A stretch of DNA of 64,000 nucleotides from Chromatiaceae bacterium (GCA_024235215.1 JACKMU010000005.1:310001-374000), one strand, 5' to 3'. Positions 27,504 to 37,850 are shown, counted from the stretch's first letter. Notes: generated by a model not told the origin, from the sequence alone. Numbers and translations: made by a program.

Positions 27504-29828
27504 ATGGGTGGGCCTGGCCGGAATCGACCGGTCGTTCTGCACTTCTCGCGCACTGGGGCGAATTTGTCCGCCGGGAAAATGGCTGATTCGGTCATTGCCT
27601 CCAGTCTCCAACATGGAATCGACATGGAAAACAGTTTTCTTAGAGGGCGAACTGAAGTGCCTGCCACGCTGACGTCCAGTGAAATCAAGGGACTCAGCGA
27701 GCAGGAGATTCGGCATCTCATCCATGAGTTACAAGTGCACCAGATCGAGCTGCAGACGCAGAACGAGGAGTTGCGCCGGGCTCAGGAGGATCTTCGTTTG
27801 AGCGAACAGCGCTACCGGGATCTGTTCGAGCAGGCACCCGTGGGATACATCGTCCTGGATTACGAGGGTGTCATCTATCAGACCAACCGGCGGGCAGTGG
27901 AGTTGCTCGCCAGAGAGATGACAACGGATCTGCGGAAAAGAGTCCTGCACTCTTTTTGTACACCCGATGCCGGAGACCAGCTTTATCGCCATCTGCGCCG
28001 CCTCAGCAAAGGCCTGGACCAGGATCGTTGTGAGCTGAACCTGTCGCACCGGGGAGAAGAGATCGTCCTGTTGCTGGAAACCAAACGGGTGGCTGGCGGT
28101 GAAGGCCCGTTGCGCACCGCGTTGATCGATCTGACCGAACAGAAACGGGCGGAGTCCAACCTGCAACTGGCGGCCATCGTCTTCGAGCATGCCGCGGAAG
28201 GCATTATGGTGACCGATGCCGAACAGAAGATCATTTCGATCAACAGAGCCTTCACCTCGATCACGGGTTACGACACGCACGAAGTGATCGGCAGGAAACC
28301 GGACTTACTCAGCTCCGGCCGCCATAGTCATTGGTTTTTCCAGGAGATGTGGCGCAAGATCCGTCAACACGGCCGCTGGGAGGGTGAGATCTGGAACAAC
28401 CGTAAAAACGGTGAGGTCTACCCCGAGCATTTGAGCATTATCTGTATCCGCAACAATGATGGACGCATTACCCATTACGTCGGTGTGTTTTACGACACCA
28501 GTGGGCAGGAGTTCGCCCGCCGACAACTGCATCGATTGGCGTACTACGACGAATTGACCGGTCTTCCCAATCGCGCGCTCTGTCTCGACCGGCTGGAAAC
28601 CGCGCTGAAGCGCTGTCACCGCGAAGGCACCGGGTTGGCCCTGCTATTCCTGGATCTGGACCGGTTCAAACATGTCAATGATGCGCTGGGTCACAACATC
28701 GGCGATAAGCTGTTGGAGTTTTCGGCCAATCTCATCCGCCAATGCGTACGCGAAAGCGATACGGTGTCACGGCTTGGTGGGGATGAGTTTACGGTGATAC
28801 TCAACGATTTGGAGCGGCATGAAGAGGCTGCGCTGGTTGCGGAGAAGATCCTGAATGCCTTCAGAATCACACCCTTTCATTACACGGGGGGTGAGTTGGT
28901 GGTAGCTGCAAGCATCGGTATCGGCCTGTATCCCCGCGACGCCGACAACGTAGACAACCTCCTTCGTTGCGCGGATATCGCCATGTACCGGGCCAAGGAC
29001 ACCGGGCGCAACGACTATCAGTTCTATGCCGACGAAATGAGTGCCCGCTTCGAAACCCGGCTGGCAATGGAAACCGATCTGCGCCGCGCCGAGGAGAACC
29101 GGGAACTGCGCATGGTCTATCAGCCCTGTATCGATCTGGAAACCGGCCGCATCATGGGTGCCGAAGCGCTGATGCGTTGGCGCTCGCCCCGCTGGGGAGA
29201 GGTGGATCCGGCTGTCTTCATACCCCTCGCGGAAGAGACCGGCCTGATCACGCCGCTGGCGCAATGGGGCCTGAGTGCTGTCTCCACCCAGGCGGCAAGC
29301 TGGTCGGCTCTGGGAATCCGCTTGTCGATCAACCTGTCCGGCCTGAAACTGAAGCAATTGTTGGAAGGTGACCTGTTCGCTCGGATAATAAGCCAATGGA
29401 GCGGCAGCATGTGTCCGATCGAACTGGAGCTGACCGAAACGGTGCTGATGGAATATCGGGAACGACTCGATGAAGGGTTGAACAACGCCAAACAACTCGG
29501 CATAACGATAGCTGTGGATGACTTTGGCACCGGCTACTCTTCGCTGAGTTACCTCAAGCAATTCCCCATCGACTGTCTGAAGATCGATTCGTCGTTTGTG
29601 CGTGATGTCGAGCAGGATCCCAACGATGCCGCCATTGCCGCGACCATTATCGCCATGGCCCGAACCCTGGATCTGAGAGTGGTCGCTGAAGGGGTGGAAA
29701 CCGATGGGCAGCACCGTTTTCTCAAAGAACAGGGCTGTGACGAAGCGCAGGGTTTTCTGTTCAGCCCCCCGCTCGAAGTAGAGGAATTTGAGCGGTTCTT
29801 TTCCGCACGACACCAACAGAGCTCCTGA
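27504..29828 (+). CDS. PAS-PAS-GGDEF-EAL cyclic di-GMP signalling protein
   Basis: 774 residues from the ATG at 27504; in-frame ATGs at 27579 and 27624 are alternatives. No membrane segment. A coiled-coil N-terminus leads to PAS about 105-210 and a second PAS about 220-335. GGDEF has an intact GGDEF at 425-429, preceded at the right spacing by RESD, the product-inhibition I-site. EAL has the intact EAL at 554-556, ELTET and DDFGTGYSS. Both synthesis and hydrolysis of c-di-GMP are thus possible. The preceding 175 bases hold no other gene. Together with the next gene it forms a likely sensory unit. Confidence 0.9.
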   Translation: MGGPGRNRPVVLHFSRTGANLSAGKMADSVIASSLQHGIDMENSFLRGRTEVPATLTSSEIKGLSEQEIRHLIHELQVHQIELQTQNEELRRAQEDLRLSEQRYRDLFEQAPVGYIVLDYEGVIYQTNRRAVELLAREMTTDLRKRVLHSFCTPDAGDQLYRHLRRLSKGLDQDRCELNLSHRGEEIVLLLETKRVAGGEGPLRTALIDLTEQKRAESNLQLAAIVFEHAAEGIMVTDAEQKIISINRAFTSITGYDTHEVIGRKPDLLSSGRHSHWFFQEMWRKIRQHGRWEGEIWNNRKNGEVYPEHLSIICIRNNDGRITHYVGVFYDTSGQEFARRQLHRLAYYDELTGLPNRALCLDRLETALKRCHREGTGLALLFLDLDRFKHVNDALGHNIGDKLLEFSANLIRQCVRESDTVSRLGGDEFTVILNDLERHEEAALVAEKILNAFRITPFHYTGGELVVAASIGIGLYPRDADNVDNLLRCADIAMYRAKDTGRNDYQFYADEMSARFETRLAMETDLRRAEENRELRMVYQPCIDLETGRIMGAEALMRWRSPRWGEVDPAVFIPLAEETGLITPLAQWGLSAVSTQAASWSALGIRLSINLSGLKLKQLLEGDLFARIISQWSGSMCPIELELTETVLMEYRERLDEGLNNAKQLGITIAVDDFGTGYSSLSYLKQFPIDCLKIDSSFVRDVEQDPNDAAIAATIIAMARTLDLRVVAEGVETDGQHRFLKEQGCDEAQGFLFSPPLEVEEFERFFSARHQQSS

Positions 29829-29876
29829 ACCACCCTCCGGGATGATCACGACAACCTTTTCGCGACGAGTTGACCC

Positions 29877-32800
29877 ATGCCTGAACAAGACCCAGAAAAC
29901 CCACTGCCCGCATCAGCTAACCCGGGCGACGGGAGCGGACGAGCGCCTTCACTGGTCGTCGCGCTGGGCGCGTCCGCCGGCGGTTTAGAAGCCTATGGGC
30001 GATTCTTCAAGGCTTTGCCAGCCGATGCCGATACCGCCATGGTGCTCGTCCAGCATCTGGATCCCAACCATCAAAGTCTGCTGGGTGAGTTGATCCAGCG
30101 CCTGACCAGTTTGCCCGTCAGCGAAATCAAGCAGGGTGAACCGGTACTCTCCGGACACATCTACGTCATTCCGCCCAACCGCCTGCTCGAAGTGCGTCAG
30201 CGCTGTTTCCAACTGTTCGAGTTGAAGCCAATACGGGGATTGCGTTTCCCCATCGACCAGTTTTTCCGCTCCTGTGCGCAGGAGTACGGAGACCGTGCAG
30301 TGGCGGTGGTACTCTCGGGTACCGGTACCGACGGTACCCTGGGGGTGCGTGCGGTGAAGGAAAACGGAGGGATGGTACTGATCCAGGATCCCGCCTCCGC
30401 CGCCTATGATGGCATGCCAACGAGTGCCCAGGGTTCGGTGGTCTGCGATTTCGTGGTGACTCCCGAGGCCATGCCGGGCCTGATTCGCCGCTATGCCGAA
30501 AAGCTGGCCACCTGCGACAAAAGCGAACCTGCCACAGAAGCGCTGCTGGGGCTGGAAGGGATACTGAAACTGGTGCATGCCTATAGTGGCCATGACTTCA
30601 CCGGTTACAAGAGCGGCACCCTGATTCGGCGTGTCGAACGGCGCATACTGGTCAATCACTGCACTTCGATCGAGCAATACACCGCCTTGCTGCAAAAGGA
30701 CAGTCAGGAGCTGAAGACGCTGTTATCCGAGTTGCTCATTCAGGTCACCAGCTTCTTCCGCGATCCGGACGCCTTCAGGTTACTGGACGATGAGGTGATC
30801 CCGCTGATCCTGAAGGATCGACATGCCAATGCTGTGGTGCGCATCTGGGTGCCGGGCTGCGCCACCGGAGAAGAGGCCTACAGTCTCGCCCTGTTGATAC
30901 GCCGCCACCTGGACCGGACGAACACCAGCTTGCCGGTGCAGATCTTTGCCACCGACATCAATCGTGAAGCCATAGAGTTCGGCCGGACCGGTCTTTACCC
31001 CGACAACATCAGCAGCGAGATCCCTGTCGACTTGCTGCACCGATATTTCGATCGGGAAGAGAATCGCTGGCGCATCAAAAAGAGTGTACGGGAAATGCTG
31101 GTCTTCGCCGAACACAGCGTTGTCAAGAATCCGCCGTTTTCCCAGCTCGACCTGATCTCCTGCCGCAATATGCTCATCTATCTGCAACCGGAACTGCAGC
31201 ACCAGGTGTTGTCCTCATTCCATTATGCGCTCAATCCTTTTGGGTGGCTGTTCCTGGGCAGTTCCGAGTCGTTGGGCGACATGGCGGCCGGCTTCAGTGT
31301 ATATGCAGCGAAGTGGCGCATATTTCACTACCGAGCCACTCCTTACCCGGTCAGAACGGGGGTTTCGCTGACACGCCCGGTCGTCCCCCAGCGCAGCATG
31401 CGGGACACTGCCGTTGTGGGTCTCAAAGAGAGCATCCGTGATCTGACACAGAAACTGCTGCTGGAACGATGTGCCTCGGTTGCGGTGACCGTCGATTCCC
31501 TGTTCGACATCCTGTACGTGCAGGGGCGGACCGGCCGTTTTCTGGAGACGACATCCGGTGAAGGAAGCCTCAACCTGGTCAAACTGGCCAGACCGGGTCT
31601 CATACCTACCCTCGGCCACCTGCTGCGCAAGGTCAAGACCAGTGGTGAAGCGGCGCAATACCCGGGCGTTCGCGTGGAGAGTGGAGAAGGTGAATTCCTG
31701 GTAGGTGTTCATGTGTTACCCCTGACGGAACCTCCATCGCTCAAAGGCCTGATGTGTGTCATTCTCGAAGATCGCGGTCCGGTACTGAGCGATCAGATGG
31801 TGTTGAACAGCATCGGCACGGACGGCGAACGCAACCACGAACTCGAAAAAGCCCTGGAGGAGAATCGCCAGCACCTGAGAAACACCGTCGAGCAACTGGA
31901 AACAGCCAATGAAGAGTTGACCGCCACCAACGAGGAGTTGCAATCCTCGAACGAAGAGCTGCAGAGTACCAACGAGGAGCTGGAAACATCGCAGGAAGAG
32001 CTGCGCTCGGTCAATCAGGAGCTGACCACGGTGAATGCCGAACTGCAGGCCAAGATCAAGGAGCTGGCGCTCTCCAACGATGACCTGTCCAATCTGATCT
32101 CCTGTACCGATCTGGCCATCCTGTTTCTCGACACAGAGCTGTGTATCCAACGCTTCACCCCCATGGCAAGCGAGTACTTTCACATCAGCGATGGCCATCT
32201 CGGACGACCGCTCAAGCATGTCGCCGGCGACTTTGACGGCAACATCCTGGCGCAACAGGCGGATCTGCTGCTCGACACCGTGGAGCCAATCGAACAGGAG
32301 ATTCAGAACCGCAATGGTCGCTGGTTTCTGTTGCGCCTGCGTCCCTACCGCACCCTGCAGCATGCCATCGCCGGTGTGGTCCTGACCCTGCTTGACATCC
32401 ATGAACAGAAACAGGGCGATCGCCTCAAGCTCCTCACACAGGCGCTGGAACAGACGCCGGCCAGCGTGATCATCACCAACCGCGACGGCATCATCGATTA
32501 TGTCAATCCGCACTTTGTCGAGGCGACCGGATACAGCGTGGCCGAAGCGATTGGCAACAACCCGAGAATACTGGCCTCCGGAGAGCATGACAGCGCTTTT
32601 TATAAGCAACTGTGGGATGCGCTGGAGCAGGGCCAGACGTGGTCGGGGGAGTTCCGCAACCGGCGTAAGAACGGCGATCTGATATGGCAGGCGGCGAACA
32701 TCTCACCGGTGCGCAACTCGGCAGGTGAGGTGACCCATTATGTCGGGATCCAAAGCGACATCACAAGCCGGCGCCAGATGGAAAACGATCTGCGCGTCAG

Positions 32801-33149
32801 CGAGGCACGCTATCGCTCGCTGATGGACTTCATGCCCAGCGCGGTGGCGGTCTATCAAGCCGTGGAGGAAGGCAGCGACTTCCTGTTCCTGGATATCAAC
32901 ACCAGTTGCGAACGGATCGAAAACGTGCAACGGAAGGATGTCATCGGGCGGCGGCTGCTCGAGTGCTTTCCCGGTGTGAAGGAGTTTGGGTTGTTGGAGG
33001 TGTTTCAACGGGTCTGGCGGACTGGCGTACCCGAAACGCACCCGCCCGCGTTGTATCGGGATCAGCGCATTCTCGGCTGGCGTAAAAACAAGGTCTTCAG
33101 GCTACCGACCGGCGACATCATTACCATCTACGAGGATGCAGAAGAGTAA
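29877..33149 (+). CDS. CheB-CheR fusion protein with coiled coil and PAS domains
   Basis: 1090 residues. A CheB methylesterase domain at about 24-210 has the GASAGG serine loop, QHLD and GTGTDG. A CheR methyltransferase domain at about 225-490 has the SAM motif GCATGEEAYS near 326 and ISCRNMLIYL. A glutamate-rich coiled coil at about 650-738 repeats NEELQS-type heptads. At least three PAS-like domains follow, to the C-terminus. There is no kinase, GGDEF or receiver domain at the end, unlike many such hybrids, so output must go through partners. It lies 48 bases after the GGDEF-EAL gene, and a joint pathway is likely. Confidence 0.88.
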   Translation: MPEQDPENPLPASANPGDGSGRAPSLVVALGASAGGLEAYGRFFKALPADADTAMVLVQHLDPNHQSLLGELIQRLTSLPVSEIKQGEPVLSGHIYVIPPNRLLEVRQRCFQLFELKPIRGLRFPIDQFFRSCAQEYGDRAVAVVLSGTGTDGTLGVRAVKENGGMVLIQDPASAAYDGMPTSAQGSVVCDFVVTPEAMPGLIRRYAEKLATCDKSEPATEALLGLEGILKLVHAYSGHDFTGYKSGTLIRRVERRILVNHCTSIEQYTALLQKDSQELKTLLSELLIQVTSFFRDPDAFRLLDDEVIPLILKDRHANAVVRIWVPGCATGEEAYSLALLIRRHLDRTNTSLPVQIFATDINREAIEFGRTGLYPDNISSEIPVDLLHRYFDREENRWRIKKSVREMLVFAEHSVVKNPPFSQLDLISCRNMLIYLQPELQHQVLSSFHYALNPFGWLFLGSSESLGDMAAGFSVYAAKWRIFHYRATPYPVRTGVSLTRPVVPQRSMRDTAVVGLKESIRDLTQKLLLERCASVAVTVDSLFDILYVQGRTGRFLETTSGEGSLNLVKLARPGLIPTLGHLLRKVKTSGEAAQYPGVRVESGEGEFLVGVHVLPLTEPPSLKGLMCVILEDRGPVLSDQMVLNSIGTDGERNHELEKALEENRQHLRNTVEQLETANEELTATNEELQSSNEELQSTNEELETSQEELRSVNQELTTVNAELQAKIKELALSNDDLSNLISCTDLAILFLDTELCIQRFTPMASEYFHISDGHLGRPLKHVAGDFDGNILAQQADLLLDTVEPIEQEIQNRNGRWFLLRLRPYRTLQHAIAGVVLTLLDIHEQKQGDRLKLLTQALEQTPASVIITNRDGIIDYVNPHFVEATGYSVAEAIGNNPRILASGEHDSAFYKQLWDALEQGQTWSGEFRNRRKNGDLIWQAANISPVRNSAGEVTHYVGIQSDITSRRQMENDLRVSEARYRSLMDFMPSAVAVYQAVEEGSDFLFLDINTSCERIENVQRKDVIGRRLLECFPGVKEFGLLEVFQRVWRTGVPETHPPALYRDQRILGWRKNKVFRLPTGDIITIYEDAEE

Positions 33150-33353
33150 GCACGCGGAACTCAATCCTCACGGGCAGGTGTGTCGTGGACAGGGAGTGAC
33201 CCTGAACCCGCTCCCCTTTGCCCTCCTCCACTCCCTGGCAGTTCATCCCGGATCAGCTAAAATTCGTGTGTCGAATTCAGACTCGAATCGACCCGGAAAT
33301 CCACACCAGGCAACTCGGCGTCAGCAGGACGCAAACCACAGGAGGGATTCTCA

Positions 33354-35324
33354 ATGTCATTTTCCACCCGTATCATCGGCCACCCCAGACCGGACAGTAT
33401 CGATCAGGATGTACTGCTCCCACGGCGCCGCAGCTACACTCCGTCACCGGTCGACTGGCGTGATCAGATTCTCTATTTCCTGCTGGTCGACCGCTTCAGC
33501 GACGGCAATGAGGATACCCGGCCGCTGCTGAACCGTTCCCACCTGACCGCAGCCAGACCCGCCTCTCCGAGTGGCACGGCCTGGCGCTGGGACCGGTGGG
33601 CCGAATCCGGTGCGGAGCGCTGGCAGGGAGGCAACCTGCAGGGGCTGCAGCAGCGGCTCGACTATCTGCACCGGCTGGGCATCACCGCGATCTGGCTCAG
33701 TCCGGTGTTCAAACAGCGCGGCCACCTGAACAGCTATCACGGCTATGGTATTCAGGACTTTCTCGAGGTGGATCCCCATTTTGGCACCCGCGCGGATCTG
33801 GTGGCGCTGGTCCAGGCCGCGCACGAGCGCAACATCCGCATCATCCTGGACATCATCTTCAACCACTCCGGACCCAACTGGATCTATCCCGGATCGGTCT
33901 GGCAGCCGCCCTATCGCGGGTTTCCGCACAGCTACGAATTCGGTCACTGGCTGGATGCCAACGGTACACCCATCGACGCCATCAACGGCGAGGAGGATGG
34001 CGTTTGGCCGCGGGAGTTACAGTCCGCCGGGTGCTACACCCGGGCGGGAAGCGGCGACCTGGGGGCCGGTGACATCGAAGATCCGCAGGCCGAGCACAAG
34101 CGCACCGATTTCCTGGTACTGCGCGACTTCAACCTCGGCTCACCCGGTGTACTCGCCGACCTGGCCCAGTGCTACAAGTACTGGATCGCACTGACCGACT
34201 GCGACGGATTCCGCATCGACACACTCAAGCACGTCTCGCTGGAGGAGGCGCGCAACTTCTGCGGGGCGATCAAGGAGTTCGCCGCCAACATCGGCAAACA
34301 GGAGTTTCTGCTGATCGGAGAGATCGCCGGGGGGGACTACAATCAGAACCGCTACCTCGAAGCGCTGGAACGCAACCTCAACGCGGCGCTCGACATCGGC
34401 GAGATGCGGCTTTCGCTCAACCAGGTCGCCAAAGGGCTGCAGCATCCGGCGCACTTTTTCGACGGTTTCAAAACCGGCAGCACGCAAATGGGTTCGCACC
34501 GCCAGCTGGGCGAAAGACATGTCTCGATTTTGGACGACCACGACCACGTGTTCGGCGCCAAGCTGCGCTTCTCCAGTGAAGCCGCCACAGCGCAGCAGAT
34601 CGCCGCAGCGACCGCGCTGCAGCTCTTCACGCTGGGCATCCCCTGCATCTACTACGGCAGTGAACAGGCGCTGGCCGGGCCGGAGGTGAGTGAGCGCAGC
34701 TGGCTGCCGGGATGGGGAAGCTCAGACCGATATCTGCGCGAAGCACTGTTCGGACCGCGTCATCCCCGACAGAGCGGGCGCGACGGCTTGCATCCGGGAG
34801 ACGCCGGACTGGATCTGTCACTGCCCGGATTCGGCCCTTTCGGCAGCGCCGGATTTCACTGCTTCGACGAGAACCATCCGGTCTATCGGCGCATCGCCGC
34901 GATGACCGCGCTCAGAAGTGCCTATCCGGCGTTGCGCCAGGGACGCCAGTACCAGCGCCCGATCTCCTTCCTCGGCTACCCGTTCGGGCGCTACGGCAAC
35001 GGCGAAGTGATCGCCTGGTCGCGTATTCTCGATGACGAGGAGATACTCTGTGTACTGAACCCGCACGCCACAGAGCTGCGCGGTGCCGACGTGCTGGTCG
35101 ATGCGCAGCTCAATCCCCCCGGCAGCCGGATGACACTGCTCCTGAACAGTCTCGAGACGGCAACTCAGGCGCCCTCCTCCGGCGCACATCCGTGTGGATC
35201 GGAGCTGGCGGTGCAACGCGCCACCAACGGCATCGCCTTTGTGGAGATCCGCAATCTGGCCCCAGCCGAGCTACTGGTGTTGAGCAACCACGCCCAGGCA
35301 TCCGACGGGGGACTGCGGGAGTAA
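33354..35324 (+). CDS. Glycoside hydrolase family 13 (alpha-amylase-like) enzyme
   Basis: 656 residues; AGGAGGG lies ahead of the ATG. There is no signal peptide, so it is cytoplasmic, unlike secreted amylases. Catalytic sites are clear: nucleophile Asp289 in DGFRIDTLKH, acid/base Glu323 in IGEIAG and transition-state Asp397 in LDDHDHV. In the last, the customary Asn before His-Asp is replaced by Asp. The early DIIFNHSG gives the first conserved region, and a C-terminal beta domain is present. It could process glycogen or maltodextrins, which pgm nearby would feed into glycolysis, but substrate specificity is not readable. Confidence 0.88.
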   Translation: MSFSTRIIGHPRPDSIDQDVLLPRRRSYTPSPVDWRDQILYFLLVDRFSDGNEDTRPLLNRSHLTAARPASPSGTAWRWDRWAESGAERWQGGNLQGLQQRLDYLHRLGITAIWLSPVFKQRGHLNSYHGYGIQDFLEVDPHFGTRADLVALVQAAHERNIRIILDIIFNHSGPNWIYPGSVWQPPYRGFPHSYEFGHWLDANGTPIDAINGEEDGVWPRELQSAGCYTRAGSGDLGAGDIEDPQAEHKRTDFLVLRDFNLGSPGVLADLAQCYKYWIALTDCDGFRIDTLKHVSLEEARNFCGAIKEFAANIGKQEFLLIGEIAGGDYNQNRYLEALERNLNAALDIGEMRLSLNQVAKGLQHPAHFFDGFKTGSTQMGSHRQLGERHVSILDDHDHVFGAKLRFSSEAATAQQIAAATALQLFTLGIPCIYYGSEQALAGPEVSERSWLPGWGSSDRYLREALFGPRHPRQSGRDGLHPGDAGLDLSLPGFGPFGSAGFHCFDENHPVYRRIAAMTALRSAYPALRQGRQYQRPISFLGYPFGRYGNGEVIAWSRILDDEEILCVLNPHATELRGADVLVDAQLNPPGSRMTLLLNSLETATQAPSSGAHPCGSELAVQRATNGIAFVEIRNLAPAELLVLSNHAQASDGGLRE

Positions 35325-35332
35325 GCGGCCCA

Positions 35333-35632
35333 TCAGGGGGTGAATCCTTCAATTGCGATGATCCTGGAATGAGCTGAGCGCTGTCTCAGCTGCCGGAAAG
35401 GCTTGTACTCCTCGGAATGGTAGAAAGCCAGCAGCTGACCCATGCTCGGGAATTCGATCACCACCAGACGCTGGGGGCGCCAATCGCCCTCGAGCACCTC
35501 GGTGGCAGCCCCGCGCACCCGGTACTTGCCCTGATAACGGGCGGCAATATCGGGAATCACATCGAGATAGGTGCTCGCCTGATATCTCTCCATGTCGGAT
35601 GGTGCAATATCTGCAATCAAATAAACCGGCAC
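35333..35632 (-). CDS. DUF1330 domain protein
   Basis: 99 residues with the ferredoxin-like alpha/beta barrel features of DUF1330: LIADIAPSDMERYQAY-like opening, VIEFPSMGQLLAFYHSEEY in the middle and RQRSAHSRIIAIEG at the end. Family members are small cytoplasmic dimeric proteins without known activity, related to the dimeric alpha-beta barrel monooxygenase fold. It is convergent with the GH13 gene, only nine bases from its stop. Confidence 0.85.
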   Translation of the reverse strand: MPVYLIADIAPSDMERYQASTYLDVIPDIAARYQGKYRVRGAATEVLEGDWRPQRLVVIEFPSMGQLLAFYHSEEYKPFRQLRQRSAHSRIIAIEGFTP

Positions 35633-36108
35633 GCTCTCCCCTCCTTCCAGTTCACTGAGAATCTGCGCGATTCATCGAGAATAGTCGGAATGAACGCGTT
35701 CTTCCATTACTCCCGAAGTTATCTATAACCCGTCGCTTTGCCAAAACATATCGCCATCTCACTATCAAGCCCCTGCAAACCATTGCAAAGCCGTAATCCC
35801 TTCGGGAACGCTGTACCGTAATCCTGACTACTTCGCATTTTATCAGGAACCCTGCATTTGACGAGACGCTGACGAGTGCTGAACTGGCGGTTGCCGATGC
35901 GGGAGCTGATCCACCAAGCTGGCGGATGAATGCTGCGGGAGACTGGCAGGCTGGACAGAACACCAGAAACATCTTTCCTGAGGGAACGCCATCCAGAAAT
36001 GCCGGACACCCGGTTGCACTACGCCGTCAGGAAGTTTCCGAGAGAACACTGGCGACCCTGTTTGGAAGGTACATTTGGCCGATAAATTATCTACCTCCGC
36101 TATTTTGG
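35633..36108. other. Boundary region before the integron integrase
   Basis: About 475 bases between the DUF1330 gene and the integrase stop codon. Several overlapping short frames exist, none recognised and none with a supporting ribosome binding site. It marks the chromosome side of the integron insertion and may contain decayed sequence. Confidence 0.4.
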
Positions 36109-37575
36109 TTAGAAGTCTATCGGACTGCGTACCAGCACCCCGGGTTTATTGAGAACGTGGGTGTATATCATGGTGGTCGAGACGTCAGCATGCCCCAGCA
36201 GCTCCTGGACGGTACGGATATCGTATCCCGCTTCAAGCAAATGCGTCGCAAAGGAGTGCCGCAGCGAATGGCAGTTTACCTTCTTATGAATACAGGCCGC
36301 AGTAGCGGCTCGCTGCACCGCTTTCTGCAAACTGTTCTCATGTATGTGATAGCGCCGTGTTTTACCGCTACGCGGATCAACAGATAGTTTTCCACTCGGA
36401 AACAGATATTGCCAGATCCACTGATAACCCGCGTTGGGGTACTTTCTGTTCAACGCATCGGGGAGGTAAACCTTGCTGATTTTCTTCTCCCGGTCCTGGT
36501 TGAAAACCTGCTCGACTTCCGTCAGGTGTTCATTCAGAGGATCAATCAGCTTTTTTGGCAAAGGCACGACCCGATCCTTAGCGCCTTTTGCATTGCGTAC
36601 CACTATTTGTGAGTAGCCAAAATCGATATCCTGAATCCGCAAGCGAACGCACTCCATCAATCGCAGGCCCGATCCATAGAGCAGGCTCGCCATGAGCAGT
36701 TGAATCCCCTCCATCTGTTCCAACAAGCGTGCAACTTCGTCACGGTTCAGCACCACCGGGAGTTTGCGCGGTCGCTTGGCACGTGCAAACTCCCCCAAAT
36801 CCAGATCTCGACCCATGACCTGAGTGTAGAGAAAGACCAGGGCATTCAAAGCCTGGTTCTGAGTACTGACAGCCACCCCGCGTTGAACCGCAAGGTATTC
36901 GATATACGCTTTGATCTCATTGCCGCCTAAAGAAGTCGGATCACGTCTGTTATGGAACAAAATAAACCGGTAGATCCACTGCTCATACGCTTGTTCGGTG
37001 CGAATGGAATAAGCACGCCGGCGGATTTCCGCAACCAACTGGTAGAAAAGTTCGGAATACTGATGACGCACTTCGTCGAAGGCGGATTTGTTCCGCTGTT
37101 CCTTGGAAACTGGTACTTGCACGGAATCATCGGAGGAGTGATTTTCGGGAGTGGAGTTATGATTGTCAGCCCCGGTCTTGATGGGACTGTCCGGGAGAGG
37201 GTGATAATCCCGTGCTACTGTTGGGTGCTGCGCGGATAATGTGTGTTCCGAATATCGCCAGAATGCCCAGTCGAATGTGTTGCACCACGGGATCCTGGCG
37301 ACCCTGCAGAGCAGGATCTGTATAGCGTGGAGAGCCTGCTTGAATTGCCACTCCTCCAGCGTTTTATTTCTTCCTAGCTGCCAGAGGTATTGGGTAAGGT
37401 CCTGTGGGGTGATCTGCTTCAGTGTTTTAGGCGAAAGTGCCTTGAGAAAATATTCGGCACGTCTCACGTACCACTTTTTTGTCTCCGGCTTGAGTGATAT
37501 TTTATCCAGTTCTTTCAGATAGATATCCCATAAACTGGGACTTCCGCCGGACCGCGGTTGCTGTAATCTTTCCAT
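36109..37575 (-). CDS. intI: Integron integrase (long form)
   Basis: Tyrosine recombinase of 488 residues with catalytic Arg305, His436, Arg439, His462 and Tyr471. The integron-specific extra patch (about 350-415, including WIWQYLFPSGK and DPRSGKTRRYH) separates IntI from XerC/D. Typical IntI proteins have about 320-340 residues; here about 150 extra residues precede the core, containing a second SAM-like helical domain (WDIYLKELDKISLKPETKKWYV) and a hydrophilic linker. The gene reads away from a plus-strand array of cassettes, the usual integron geometry. It binds folded single-stranded attC. It appears full length, so it may be active. Confidence 0.92.
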   Translation of the reverse strand: MERLQQPRSGGSPSLWDIYLKELDKISLKPETKKWYVRRAEYFLKALSPKTLKQITPQDLTQYLWQLGRNKTLEEWQFKQALHAIQILLCRVARIPWCNTFDWAFWRYSEHTLSAQHPTVARDYHPLPDSPIKTGADNHNSTPENHSSDDSVQVPVSKEQRNKSAFDEVRHQYSELFYQLVAEIRRRAYSIRTEQAYEQWIYRFILFHNRRDPTSLGGNEIKAYIEYLAVQRGVAVSTQNQALNALVFLYTQVMGRDLDLGEFARAKRPRKLPVVLNRDEVARLLEQMEGIQLLMASLLYGSGLRLMECVRLRIQDIDFGYSQIVVRNAKGAKDRVVPLPKKLIDPLNEHLTEVEQVFNQDREKKISKVYLPDALNRKYPNAGYQWIWQYLFPSGKLSVDPRSGKTRRYHIHENSLQKAVQRAATAACIHKKVNCHSLRHSFATHLLEAGYDIRTVQELLGHADVSTTMIYTHVLNKPGVLVRSPIDF

Positions 37576-37850
37576 GATATTGAGTTTCTCTATTCCTTGA
37601 GATAACCTCGCGGATAGTACTGGCTTATGCCGGAAAAGACAAGGAAATAGCCAGTCGCAGAAAATATGGGCTACACAGAATACGTCTATTGACTATTGGC
37701 CCGCTCGGGCTAAATAACTGTTGAACTCAACCGCTTCGCGGTAGCCTTTCCACCCCCACCCTCACTGGTAAATCCGGGTTTCCTCATCGCTTCGTAACGC
37801 ACCACACTTCTCCTTACCCCATGAGGGTTTTTCAACACAGGAGAAGCAAG
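37576..37850 (+). promoter_or_regulatory. Putative attI / cassette promoter region
   Basis: The 275 bases divergent from intI should hold attI and the cassette promoter. A GTTGAAC at 37720-37726, fitting the GTTRRRY core site, followed by a small GC hairpin ACCGCTTCGCGGT, is the best candidate for the attI/first-cassette junction. The assignment is by position and core consensus only. Confidence 0.4.
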
